Shown: in pieces, positions 1-7,921 of the stretch
How positions within the stretch are numbered: position 1 is the stretch's first letter
Layout: each line of letters opens with the position of its first letter
Assembly (NCBI RefSeq): GCF_013409505.1
Contig: NZ_JACCBN010000001.1
Coordinates: 3,844,001-3,908,000, forward strand
DNA from: Actinomycetospora corticicola
Lineage (GTDB): Bacteria; Actinomycetota; Actinomycetes; Mycobacteriales; Pseudonocardiaceae
Reading direction: 5' to 3'
DNA: 64,000 nt
Translations under genes and position numbers: made by a program
The notes under the pieces: model-generated
Databases searched by the model: none
Told to the model about the DNA's origin: nothing
The model's input: the letters and a program-made list of their open reading frames with translations, nothing else

Positions 1-1
1 C

Positions 2-151
2 CCGGACCTCGACGTGGAGAACGTCCGGCTGGAGCACGTCGGCCACATGGCCATGACGATCGACCCCGAGGTCGTGCACCTCGTGGCCTGCCGACTGGGC
101 CGGACGCGTTCGCCGCGGGACCGGATCGCCCCGGTCGCCGCCGCCGGCTGA
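2..151 (+). CDS. C-terminal end of a probable alpha/beta-hydrolase (lipase/esterase type), partial
   Basis: Forty-nine codons are open from the window edge to a TGA at 149-151. The peptide contains the stretch RLEHVGHMAMTIDPEVV. This looks like the catalytic-histidine segment (GH followed by a short hydrophobic helix and DPEVV) at the C-terminus of actinobacterial secreted or cytoplasmic lipases of the alpha/beta-hydrolase fold, with the first His of VGHM as the likely catalytic base. Everything upstream, including the nucleophile elbow, lies outside the window, so the family call rests on this short tail only. Confidence 0.5.
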   Translation, partial: PDLDVENVRLEHVGHMAMTIDPEVVHLVACRLGRTRSPRDRIAPVAAAG

Positions 152-407
152 CCTACCGGCGGGTCACCGGTCGTCGGCCTCACCCGACCGGGTGACGACC
201 GCTCGGCGCGTACGGACGTGCACACGGCGTGCCGGGTGGGTGTTTCACGGGCTGACGTTTGCCCGCGGTTGGGATTCCGTGACAACGTCCCGTCGTCCAG
301 CATCACGGTGCGGTCACGAACGGCTCACGGATCGACCCCGACGATTCGTCCGGCGCCCCCACGCCACCGCCGTCCGCGTCCTGCCTCGACCTGCGGAAAG
401 GTTGGTT

Positions 408-1418
408 TTGGCGCGTCACAGCTCCCCCCGCCCGACCGCCTTCACCCCCCGGTTCGACGGATTCGCCGGCTTCGGTGCGCCTGCTCTCGCAGGCGCCGCA
501 GGCCCCGGTCTGTTCGGCGGCGGTCCCCGCTTCACGCCCGCCCGTCCGGCGCCCCGCCCGGCGGAGGAGGGCCGGACCACGGCCTTCGTCGGCGGGTCCG
601 GCCGCGCGCCGGCGCTGCCGACTAACGCGCCCGCTGGACTGCGCCCGGCCCCGGCTCCTGCCCCCGACGCCGGGCCCTCCCGCGGCCGCCGCGCCGCGAA
701 CCCCCTGACCGGCCGTCTCGCCGTCGCCGCGGTCGCGGCCGGCGCGCTCGCCACGGCGGGCCACAGCGTCGTGTCCAGCGGCCTCGACGCGCCGACCGGG
801 GAGACCCGCACCGACCTCGCGCTCTCCGCCGGGACATCCGCGGCCAGCACCCCGGTCGCCGCCGCGACCGCCGCGCCGAGCTCCGCCCTGGACGCCGCCA
901 CCACCGGCGTCATGGCGATCGCCCCGGCGCCCACCGCCCCCAGCCAGGTCTCGTCGCTGTCGAAGGCCCGCAAGGTCGCCGACGCCGCCGTGGCCCGCGA
1001 GGCGGCCGCGCGCGCCCCGAAGTTCGTCAAGCCCGCCGAGGGCCGCTTCACCTCCGGGTTCGGCGCCCGCTGGGGCACCTCGCACCGCGGCGTCGACATC
1101 GCGAACGCGATCGGCACCCCGATCGTCTCGGTCGCCGACGGCACCGTGCTCGAGTCCGGCCCCGCCAGCGGGTTCGGCATGTGGGTCCGGGTGCAGCTCG
1201 AGGACGGCACGATCAACGTCTACGGCCACATCAACCGCTCCTTCGTGAAGGAGGGGCAGAAGGTGAAGGCCGGCGAGGAGATCGCCGAGATCGGCAACCG
1301 CGGGCAGTCGACGGGGCCGCACCTGCACTTCGAGGTCTGGACGCCGGGCGGCGCCAAGATCAACCCGCTCCCCTGGCTCGCGGAGCGCGGCATCTCCCTG
1401 GGCGCGTCCGCCGACTAG
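408..1418 (+). CDS. M23 family metallopeptidase (secreted peptidoglycan hydrolase)
   Basis: The C-terminal third (about residues 205-325 of 336) is a lysostaphin-type M23 domain. It carries the zinc ligands of SHRGVDIAN (HxxxD) and of GPHLHFEV (HxH), so it should cut peptide crosslinks of peptidoglycan outside the membrane. The N-terminal half is an Ala/Pro/Gly-rich segment ending in one hydrophobic stretch (LAVAAVAAGALATAG, about 104-118) that serves as membrane anchor or late signal sequence. I chose the TTG at 408 because GAAAGG lies six bases upstream and the peptide MARHSSPRPTAF is a usual start for these proteins. An in-frame GTG/ATG region reaches back to 192 but looks non-coding. The gene is monocistronic and ends at a strong hairpin shared with the convergent oxygenase gene. 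The 256 bp upstream hold no riboswitch that I can recognise. Confidence 0.85.
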   Translation: MARHSSPRPTAFTPRFDGFAGFGAPALAGAAGPGLFGGGPRFTPARPAPRPAEEGRTTAFVGGSGRAPALPTNAPAGLRPAPAPAPDAGPSRGRRAANPLTGRLAVAAVAAGALATAGHSVVSSGLDAPTGETRTDLALSAGTSAASTPVAAATAAPSSALDAATTGVMAIAPAPTAPSQVSSLSKARKVADAAVAREAAARAPKFVKPAEGRFTSGFGARWGTSHRGVDIANAIGTPIVSVADGTVLESGPASGFGMWVRVQLEDGTINVYGHINRSFVKEGQKVKAGEEIAEIGNRGQSTGPHLHFEVWTPGGAKINPLPWLAERGISLGASAD

Positions 1419-1431
1419 GCCCGTCCCGTTC

Positions 1432-1484
1432 CGAGCGAGCGGCACTCTCGCGCACATAGATGCTGCGAACGTGCCGCTCGCTCG
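1432..1484. terminator. Bidirectional hairpin terminator
   Basis: A perfect 14-bp stem (CGAGCGAGCGGCAC at 1432-1445 with its complement at 1471-1484) encloses a 25-nt loop. It sits between the convergent stops of the M23 peptidase and the MpaB-like oxygenase, where a two-way terminator is expected. There is no T-tract, as is common in actinobacteria. Confidence 0.65.
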
Positions 1485-1515
1485 TTCCTGGGGTGCGGCC
1501 GAACGGAGCAGCGCG

Positions 1516-2361
1516 TCAGGCGCTCCGCACCAGCTCGCGCGCCCGGGCGATCTGCGGCGGCATCGGCGGGTCGGGCAGCAGCGTCGTCGCGCCCCGGGTC
1601 AGGCGCAGCGCCACCGTCGTGGCGGCATCGGTCGTCGGCAGGCCGGGGAGCCCGTACATCCGCCGCGCCCACCGGGGCAGCGTGCCCAGCGCCAGGCCCG
1701 CGAGGGTGGACAGCGTGACGGCGATCCCGGCGGGCGCGTGCGGCTGCGGGCGCAGCAGGCCCCCGACGCCGAGCCGGGCCTCGTCGGTCATCCGGAGGCC
1801 CGGGCGGACCCGCTCGAAATAGGCCGCCATCTCCGCCTGTGTGGCCGGGACGATCGCCGGGTCGAGCCCCACGACCTCCGCCGCGCGCACGTTCTCGGCC
1901 ACGTAGGTGTCGGCGTCCGCGGCGTCGAGCACGCCCGCGCGCCGGGCGATGTCGACGTAGGAGTCGATCTCGCAGACGTGGACCCACAGCAGGTGCTCGG
2001 GCTCGTCGAGGCGGAACGCGGTCCCGTCGGGGTCGTGGCCGCGCAGCGTGGCGTGCAGCCGACGCACCCGGCTCCCCGCCACCTCGATCTCCGCGGTGCT
2101 GCCGAAGGTGCGGGTGCCCACGAACTCGACGGTCCGCTGGAACCGCGGCCACGCCTTCTTCGGGTCGAACAGGGCGGAGTTCTGATAGGTCCCGCGCATC
2201 ACCCGGGGGTGCAGCGACTGCAGCAGCAGCGCCCGCATCCCCGCGATCCACAGCACGGGCTCGACGTGCACCCGCCACGTCACCGAGTCGGGTCCGAACA
2301 GGCCGTCGTCGTGGATGTCCACTGCACTCCCGGGGGTCACCGAGCCACCGTTCGGCGGCAT
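1516..2361 (-). CDS. Oxygenase MpaB family protein (DUF2236)
   Basis: The 281-residue product contains the DUF2236/MpaB core: an N-terminal LFGPDSVTWRVHVEP motif, MRALLLQSLHPRVM, and the helix with HATLRGHDPDG followed by LLWVHVCEID. These His-containing helices bind a b-type haem in the family (latex-clearing protein and the mycophenolic acid pathway oxygenase MpaB are relatives), so an oxidative role on a hydrophobic substrate is inferred; the substrate is unknown. The ATG at 2361 is the longest plausible start. A GTG at 2322 with GGGAG four bases upstream is a good alternative that would remove 13 residues. It lies 68 bp after pcrA on the same strand and may be cotranscribed. Confidence 0.8.
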   Translation of the reverse strand: MPPNGGSVTPGSAVDIHDDGLFGPDSVTWRVHVEPVLWIAGMRALLLQSLHPRVMRGTYQNSALFDPKKAWPRFQRTVEFVGTRTFGSTAEIEVAGSRVRRLHATLRGHDPDGTAFRLDEPEHLLWVHVCEIDSYVDIARRAGVLDAADADTYVAENVRAAEVVGLDPAIVPATQAEMAAYFERVRPGLRMTDEARLGVGGLLRPQPHAPAGIAVTLSTLAGLALGTLPRWARRMYGLPGLPTTDAATTVALRLTRGATTLLPDPPMPPQIARARELVRSA

Positions 2362-2429
2362 CGGGGTCGACCGCCTGCCTCCAGACCTACCCGCGGGTCG
2401 GCGACCCGGCAACCGGGGAGCCCACGCCC

Positions 2430-4952
2430 CTACAGCTTCTGCATCGGGACGCCCCCGATGAGCATCAGGCGCACCGTGCCCGAGGACCCGAAGTCGATCG
2501 TCGCGGTCTGCTTGCTGCCCACGCCGTCGACGACGGTGACCAGCCCGAGCCCGTACTTGTCGTGGCTGACCCGGTCGCCCACCTCGAGCGACAGGGCCGG
2601 CGCACTCGACGCCGAACGCATCGGCGACGGCCGCGAGCGGGCCCCGGTGAGGTCCCGGCCCCAGCTCCGGCCGGACCCGAAGCCGGTCGACATCGACGGC
2701 GCCGACCGCTCGGGCGCGGACCGCCGCCAGTCCACGACCTCGACGGGCACCTCGTCGAGGAACCGCGACGGCGGGTTGGCCTGGGGCTGTCCGAACGCCG
2801 AGCGCATCAACGCGCGGGAGAGGTAGAGCCGCTGCTGGGCGCGGGTGATCCCCACGTAGGCGAGCCGGCGCTCCTCGGAGAGCTCCGCCGGGTCGGCCAG
2901 TGCCCGCTGGTGGGGGAAGACGCCGTCCTCCCAGCCCGTGCAGAACACGACCGGGAACTCGAGGCCCTTCGCGGTGTGCAGCGTCATCAGCGTGACCACG
3001 CCGTCCCCGCCGTCGGGAATGGAGTCGGCGTCCGCGACCAGCGAGACCCGCTCGAGGAAGGCCTCCAGCGAGCCGGGGTCGGTGGCGTCGTCGGCCGCGA
3101 CCACCACGCCCGCCGGGACCTCCGCCGCCCCGTCGGCCTGGGCGGCCTCGGCCACCGCGGCGTTCGCCCGGGCGTCGCCGACGAACTCGCGGGCGACGCT
3201 GACGAGCTCGGTGAGGTTCTCCAGCCGCGACTGCTCCTGCGGGTCCTCCGAGTTCTCCAGCTCCGCGCGGTAGCGCGTCATGTCGAGCACCGCGTCGAGG
3301 GTGTCGGCGACCTCCTGGCCCCCGGCCACCCCGGCGGACAGCGCGTCCATCATCTCGACGAAGTCGGCGATGTTGCGCTGCGACCGCGTGGCGAGCCCGT
3401 GCACCGTGCCCGCCGCCGCCCGCCGGAGCGCCGCCGCGAAGGTGATGTGCTCCCGCTCGGCGTGGTCGGCCACCACGGCCTCCGCGCGGTCGCCGATCCC
3501 GCGCTTGGGCACGTTGAGGATCCGGCGCAGCGAGACCGTGTCTTCCGGGTTGGAGAGGACCTTGAGGTAGGCGAGCGCGTCGCGGACCTCGCGGCGCTCG
3601 TAGAACCGCACGCCGCCGACGATCTTGTACGGCATGCCGAGGCGCACGAACACGTCCTCGAACACCCGCGACTGCGCGTTCGTCCGGTAGAACACCGCGA
3701 CCTCGCCGAAGCGCACCTCGCCGCCGTCGACGAGCCGGTCGATCTCGGCGGCCACGAACGCGGCCTCGTCGTGCTCGTTGTCCGCGACGTAGCCGACGAT
3801 CTTCTCGCCGTCGCCCTGGTCGGTCCACAGTCGCTTGTCGCGCCGGTCCGGGTTGCGGGCGATGACCCCGTTGGCCGCCGTCAGGATCATCTGCGTGGAG
3901 CGGTAGTTCTGCTCCAGCAGGATCGTCCGCGCCTCGGGGTAGTCCCGCTCGAACTCGATGATGTTGCGGATCGTGGCGCCGCGGAAGGCGTAGATCGACT
4001 GGTCGGCGTCACCCACCACGACCAGCTCGGCGGGCGGCACCGACCCGTCGGGCGAGCCGCTCGCCAGGGCCCGCACCAGCGCGTACTGGGCGTGGTTCGT
4101 GTCCTGGTACTCGTCGACCAGCACGTGCCGGAACCGGCGGCGGTAGTGCTCCGCCACGTCGGGGAAGCGCTGGAGGAGGTCGACCGTGCGGCCGATCAGG
4201 TCGTCGAAGTCCAGGGAGTTCGATTCCTGCAGCCGCTGCTGGTAGGTGGTGAACACGTCGGCGCAGCGCCGCTCGTAGTCGTTCGCCGCCGCCTCGGAGG
4301 CCGTGATCGGGTCGACCAGCTCGTTCTTCCACGCGCTGATCTGCCCGAGCAGGCCGCGCGGCGGGAACCGCTTCGGGTCGAGGTCGAGCTGCTTGGTGAT
4401 GGTGGCGACGAGCCGCCGCGAGTCGTCCGCGTCGTAGATCGAGAACGTGCTGGACAGGTCCAGGTGCTTGTACTCGCGGCGCAGGATCCGCACGCACATG
4501 GAGTGGAAGGTCGACACCCACATCGCGTTGGACCGCCGCCCGACGAGGGCCGCGACGCGCTCCCGCATCTCGGCCGCGGCCTTGTTGGTGAAGGTGATCG
4601 CGAGGATCTGCCCGGGGTGCGCGCCGTGGGCGAGCTGGTAGGCGATCCGGTGGGTCAGCACCCGCGTCTTGCCCGAACCGGCGCCCGCCACGATGAGCAG
4701 CGGCGAGCCGGCGTGCGTCACGGCCTCGCGCTGCTGCGGGTTCATCCCCTCGAGCAGCTTCTGCCCGCGGTCGTCGCGCCGCTCCCGTCCCGACGACGGG
4801 TCGCCCGGGCCGGGCGGGTCCGCGCGGCCCGGCTGCCCGTCCGCGGTGCGGCGCAGTGCGGTGGTCCCCGCCGCGCCCGCGAGTCGCGCGGCGAGGCCGG
4901 CCGCGGCGCTCGGGCGGGCCGTCCGGGACGACCCCGTCTCAGTGCTACTCAT
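2430..4952 (-). CDS. pcrA: ATP-dependent DNA helicase PcrA/UvrD
   Basis: This is a superfamily 1A 3'-5' DNA helicase of 840 residues used in nucleotide excision repair and in clearing recombination intermediates and stalled polymerases. Visible motifs in order are the Q motif NPQQREAV (71-78), Walker A AGAGSGKTRV (89-98), motif Ia ILAITFTNKAA, motif II VDEYQDTN, motif III GDADQSIYAFRGA, motif IV EQNYRST, motif V TLHTAKGLEF and motif VI YVGITRAQ. The far C-terminus (about 795-840) has the small Tudor-like module GDRVSHDKYGLGLV that binds RNA polymerase in UvrD/PcrA. A disordered N-terminal 65 residues precedes the helicase core. The length is normal for actinobacterial PcrA. Confidence 0.96.
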   Translation of the reverse strand: MSSTETGSSRTARPSAAAGLAARLAGAAGTTALRRTADGQPGRADPPGPGDPSSGRERRDDRGQKLLEGMNPQQREAVTHAGSPLLIVAGAGSGKTRVLTHRIAYQLAHGAHPGQILAITFTNKAAAEMRERVAALVGRRSNAMWVSTFHSMCVRILRREYKHLDLSSTFSIYDADDSRRLVATITKQLDLDPKRFPPRGLLGQISAWKNELVDPITASEAAANDYERRCADVFTTYQQRLQESNSLDFDDLIGRTVDLLQRFPDVAEHYRRRFRHVLVDEYQDTNHAQYALVRALASGSPDGSVPPAELVVVGDADQSIYAFRGATIRNIIEFERDYPEARTILLEQNYRSTQMILTAANGVIARNPDRRDKRLWTDQGDGEKIVGYVADNEHDEAAFVAAEIDRLVDGGEVRFGEVAVFYRTNAQSRVFEDVFVRLGMPYKIVGGVRFYERREVRDALAYLKVLSNPEDTVSLRRILNVPKRGIGDRAEAVVADHAEREHITFAAALRRAAAGTVHGLATRSQRNIADFVEMMDALSAGVAGGQEVADTLDAVLDMTRYRAELENSEDPQEQSRLENLTELVSVAREFVGDARANAAVAEAAQADGAAEVPAGVVVAADDATDPGSLEAFLERVSLVADADSIPDGGDGVVTLMTLHTAKGLEFPVVFCTGWEDGVFPHQRALADPAELSEERRLAYVGITRAQQRLYLSRALMRSAFGQPQANPPSRFLDEVPVEVVDWRRSAPERSAPSMSTGFGSGRSWGRDLTGARSRPSPMRSASSAPALSLEVGDRVSHDKYGLGLVTVVDGVGSKQTATIDFGSSGTVRLMLIGGVPMQKL

Positions 4953-5014
4953 CGCCTCGCCACGCTACCCGGCACCCCCGACGGTCCGGGGCCTCCTCGG
5001 ACGGACCGATGCTG

Positions 5015-5043
5015 CTGACACGGGGGCGGACCCGGACTACTCT
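5015..5043 (+). promoter_or_regulatory. Probable sigma-A-type promoter of the chorismate mutase leader
   Basis: CTGACA at 5015-5020 and TACTCT at 5038-5043 are separated by exactly 17 bp, close to the TTGACA/TANNNT consensus of vegetative actinobacterial promoters. The expected start of transcription is 5050-5051, which coincides with the GTG of the small leader ORF. Confidence 0.6.
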
Positions 5044-5050
5044 CGTCGAC

Positions 5051-5116
5051 GTGCACGCGACGCGGCGATTTCCCTACGGGACCCGGACCCCGGTTCCCGT
5101 GGCTGCCCAGCGCTGA
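5051..5116 (+). CDS. Putative leaderless leader peptide (21 aa) upstream of chorismate mutase
   Basis: The GTG sits at the predicted transcription start, so the transcript would be leaderless. The peptide VHATRRFPYGTRTPVPVAAQR has Phe at codon 7 and Tyr at codon 9, the two end products that descend from chorismate mutase. It ends at TGA 5114-5116, fifteen bases before a terminator-like hairpin. Together these suggest transcription attenuation by ribosome position. The Phe/Tyr content is low compared with classic leaders, so regulation by another signal is possible. Confidence 0.45.
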   Translation: MHATRRFPYGTRTPVPVAAQR

Positions 5117-5131
5117 CTGCTCACCACGCCC

Positions 5132-5165
5132 GCCCCGGAGTCCACGCGACCCCGGGGCTTTCTCG
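5132..5165 (+). terminator. Attenuator-like hairpin before chorismate mutase
   Basis: GCCCCGG (5132-5138) pairs with CCGGGGC (5152-5158) and is followed directly by TTTCTC. The preceding leader codons also contain ACCCCGG (5087-5094 region), which could compete for the same CCGGGG arm and so act as an antiterminator. The position between leader peptide stop and the gene start is that of an attenuator. Confidence 0.55.
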
Positions 5166-5209
5166 TGCCGGGGTCGGACGGCTCCGACACACCCGTGAGG
5201 ACCACGACC

Positions 5210-5506
5210 GTGACCGACACGCCGACCAGCAGCACCGGCGGGCTCGCCCCCGCCACGGCGGAGGAGATCCCCGACCTGCGGGTCGAGATCGACGCCATCG
5301 ACGCCGAGCTGCTGCGTCTGATCAAGCGCCGCTCCGAGATCTCGCAGCGCATCGGGCTCGCCCGCATGGCCGCCGGCGGCCCGCGCATCGTCTACAACCG
5401 CGAGATGCAGGTCCTGGCGCGGTTCCGCGACCTCGGCAGCGAGGGACGCGAGCTCGGCATGCTGCTGCTGCGCCTCGGGCGCGGGCGGCTCGGTGGCGGC
5501 CGGTAG
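5210..5506 (+). CDS. Chorismate mutase (AroQ class, intracellular actinobacterial type)
   Basis: This small all-helical enzyme converts chorismate to prephenate, the branch point to phenylalanine and tyrosine. The 98-residue product matches the short AroQ-delta type of Mycobacterium (Rv0948c): LRVEIDAIDAELLRLIKRR, then a loop with ARMAAGGPRIVYNREM, and the conserved end LLLRLGRGRLG. In mycobacteria this end inserts into DAHP synthase to activate the mutase. I chose GTG 5210 because GAGG lies nine bases upstream; GTGs at 5165 and 5195 are longer alternatives, the first of which overlaps the attenuator tail. The leader peptide and hairpin upstream suggest attenuation control. Confidence 0.9.
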   Translation: MTDTPTSSTGGLAPATAEEIPDLRVEIDAIDAELLRLIKRRSEISQRIGLARMAAGGPRIVYNREMQVLARFRDLGSEGRELGMLLLRLGRGRLGGGR

Positions 5507-5554
5507 TTCCGGAATCGGGCGCGGACCACACCTCCGCGCTGGCATCCTGGATCC

Positions 5555-5878
5555 ATGGGAACGGTCATCGACCTGATCGCGACGATCGTCGCCATCCTCG
5601 GTCTGCTCGCCGCCGTCGGCTACGGCGGCTACCTGCTCATGCTGCGGTCGGTGGCCACGAAGCGTCCCGGCGCCTCGCACCTCGCCGCCGACGCCCGCAA
5701 GCGGCTGCCCGCGGCGGGCGGCCTCACCGTCGGGGCGCTCCTCGCCCTGCTGCTCACCAACGGTGGCGTCACGCCCGACGTCATCGGGCTGCTCCTCGGC
5801 GGCGGCATCGGCCTCGCGTCGGTCAACCAGCTCCAGAGCGCCCGCAAGCGGCTCGCCAACCCGCCGTCGTCCTTCTGA
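5555..5878 (+). CDS. Small membrane protein of unknown function
   Basis: The 107-residue protein has three hydrophobic segments (about 5-30, 54-68 and 73-85), separated by a basic loop with KRPGASHLAADARKRLP, and ends in a short polar tail. I recognise no named domain. It follows chorismate mutase by 48 bp on the same strand and could share its transcript. The ATG is preceded by a weak site. Confidence 0.65.
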   Translation: MGTVIDLIATIVAILGLLAAVGYGGYLLMLRSVATKRPGASHLAADARKRLPAAGGLTVGALLALLLTNGGVTPDVIGLLLGGGIGLASVNQLQSARKRLANPPSSF

Positions 5879-6201
5879 CGCCACCCGTTCAGCCGCGTGA
5901 CAACCTCGGAGGGCGGCCCGGGCGGAGTCGGAGCGTGCGCACCCGATGTGACCACACTGCTCCCCGTCGTCGCCGAGCGGCCGTCCAGCAGCGCCGAACG
6001 ACCGTCACCGGACCGTTGCGACGTCGTTCGGATGAGTGATCACCGTTCTCCCTCGTCCGTGTCCGCAACACGCCCGCACGGCGACGGAGAGCGGTCGATC
6101 GGCGGCCGGGCCTTCCCGGGCGCTGGGCGTGCGTCACCTGCCCGAGTAGACAGTCACCTCACAGGAACCGTTGGCGGGGGCTGACTTCTGGGAGTGACGA
6201 C
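5879..6201. other. Intergenic region, 323 bp, no feature recognised
   Basis: There is no convincing coding potential, terminator or riboswitch. It must hold the promoter of the following gene, whose start has GGGAG at 6190-6194. No -35/-10 pair stands out. Confidence 0.5.
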
Positions 6202-7800
6202 GTGACTGTGTCCGCCTCGGCGGGCCGGGGTGACCGGTCCCGCGGCTGGTACGGCCTCTCCGGCACCGCTGGATCGCAGGACCCGGCGCTTCCCCCGTTG
6301 CCCGACGCCCCGCGACAGCGCGGGCGGGACCGCGGTCGGCACACCGCCGGCGTCCCGGTGACCGACTACGTCCTGCGCGAGGACACCGGCGAGCTCCCGA
6401 CGACGGGTGCGGTCATCACCGCGAGCGGGCGGATGCGCCGCCACGCCGCGCCGCTCACGATCCGCCGCGGCACCGCCGCCGGCCGGGTCACCACCGCCGC
6501 GGTCCTGGTCGGCGGCACCGCCGTCGGCGTCATCGGCGCGGTCGCCGGCCCCACCTTCCTCCCGCCGGTCGACGACTCCCCCGTCCACTCGCCGGTCGGC
6601 CCGGACGGCGTCACGCCGATCCCCGGCGCTCCCGGTTCCGCGCTGACGGCCGCCCCCGGGTCCGTCGCCTTCGCCGCGTTCTCGACCTCGGCCCAGAGCC
6701 TGGGTCTCTCCGGAGGCGGTCCCCTCGTCGGGGGCCCGCTCGCCGGCTCGACGTCGCTCCCCGGCGCGACCGCCGCCCCCGTCCCCGGTGTCGTGACGCC
6801 GGGGACGGGGGGAACGGCGACCCCGCCCGGCGGCGGCGCGGGAACCGGCGGAGGTACGGGTGGCGGCGGGGGGCTGCCGGGCCTGCCCATCCCGGGTCTC
6901 CCCGGTGGCGGCGGCTCGACCGGTGGCGGTGGTGGCACCCCGCCCGGCGGAGGGAACTCCCCCGCCGGTGTGACCCCCGTCGTCCCGATCGTCGGCGGCG
7001 CCGTCGTCGACACCGGGAACACGGTCAAGCCCCTGCCCGTCGTCGGGCCCGTCGTCGGCGGCGTGACCGACACGGTGGGCGGTCTGACCGGTGCCGTGCA
7101 GCAGGACGTCGCCGCGCCCGCCGGGGCACTCGTCGGGGGCACCGTCGACACCGTGGGCGGGGTCGCGGCCCCGCTGCCCGTCGTCGGCGGCGCCACCCAG
7201 GGCCTGACGAACACGGTCTCCGACGTGACCACGATCCTCACCGGCGGTGGCCAGAAGCCGTCCGGGCCGGGCGTCGCCGGGGCGACCGGCACGTTGCTGA
7301 CCGACGCCGGCACCACCGTGGGGACCGTCGCCCCGCCGCTGGCCGGCACGGTGGCCCTGACCACGAGCACGGCCTCCGACTTCGTCGCGAAGACCAGCGA
7401 GACGGTCACCGCGCCCGTCACGCAGACCGTGGACGCGGTCGGCACCGCAACCAAGGACGTCCCCGCCGTCGGGCCGACCCTGCAGCGGACGACCGAGACG
7501 GTGTCCGAGACCGTCGGGACATTGCTGACCGGGGCGAGGTCGACCTCGAGCGGATCGTCGTCCCAGGCCGCGCCGACCAGCTCGGACGACGAGGGCTCGT
7601 CGTCGGGCTCGTCCTCCTCGGCGAAGCAGTCGTCCTCGGAGGAGTCCTCGCAGGAGTCCTCGGACGAGGGCTCGTCGTCGGGGAGTTCCTCGGACGAGGG
7701 CTCCGGCAGCGACTCCGGCAGCAGCTCCTCCTCCGGCTCGGACGGCGGCGACGTCGTCTCCGCCGTGACCAGCACGGCGTCCGGTCTGCTCGGCCAGTAG
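6202..7800 (+). CDS. Large low-complexity single-pass membrane protein, function unknown
   Basis: The GTG start has GGGAG seven bases upstream. The 532-residue product has a basic cytoplasmic N-terminus (1-93), one membrane helix (about 95-117, VTTAAVLVGGTAVGVIGAVAG) and a long exported part. The exported part is first Gly/Pro-rich (about 190-260). It then has degenerate repeats of the type PLPVVGPVVGGVTDTVGG (about 275-345) and VGTVAPPLAG-like units. It closes with about 75 residues made almost only of Ser, Asp, Glu and Gly. No enzyme motif is present. A cell-surface stalk or wall-spanning protein is plausible. It lies 121 bp before a Ser/Thr kinase and could be a phosphorylation target, which is inference. 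Confidence 0.75.
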   Translation: MTVSASAGRGDRSRGWYGLSGTAGSQDPALPPLPDAPRQRGRDRGRHTAGVPVTDYVLREDTGELPTTGAVITASGRMRRHAAPLTIRRGTAAGRVTTAAVLVGGTAVGVIGAVAGPTFLPPVDDSPVHSPVGPDGVTPIPGAPGSALTAAPGSVAFAAFSTSAQSLGLSGGGPLVGGPLAGSTSLPGATAAPVPGVVTPGTGGTATPPGGGAGTGGGTGGGGGLPGLPIPGLPGGGGSTGGGGGTPPGGGNSPAGVTPVVPIVGGAVVDTGNTVKPLPVVGPVVGGVTDTVGGLTGAVQQDVAAPAGALVGGTVDTVGGVAAPLPVVGGATQGLTNTVSDVTTILTGGGQKPSGPGVAGATGTLLTDAGTTVGTVAPPLAGTVALTTSTASDFVAKTSETVTAPVTQTVDAVGTATKDVPAVGPTLQRTTETVSETVGTLLTGARSTSSGSSSQAAPTSSDDEGSSSGSSSSAKQSSSEESSQESSDEGSSSGSSSDEGSGSDSGSSSSSGSDGGDVVSAVTSTASGLLGQ

Positions 7801-7921
7801 GGCGAGGCGCAGATCGCGGCCGTGACACGTCACCCGACCGTGGGACCCGACACGTCCCGCCCTCTACCCTGATGCCTCACGGGGGCCGCGGGGCCCGGGA
7901 GTCTCGGGCGGAGGGAGGCCG

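Noticed and set aside
152-407. Possible c-di-AMP (ydaO-type) riboswitch in the leader of the M23 peptidase gene
   Set aside because: Such switches often precede actinobacterial cell-wall hydrolase genes, but the conserved blocks of the class are not visible in this leader.
303-1457. Long open frames on the minus strand across the M23 gene
   Set aside because: Arg/Gly-rich shadow translations caused by GC-rich third positions; no domain or ribosome site, while the plus strand carries clear M23 motifs.
6840-7240. Repeat structure resembling a CRISPR or tandem array
   Set aside because: The repeats are codon-level (Gly, Pro, Val) units of a coding region with no fixed-length direct repeats and spacers.
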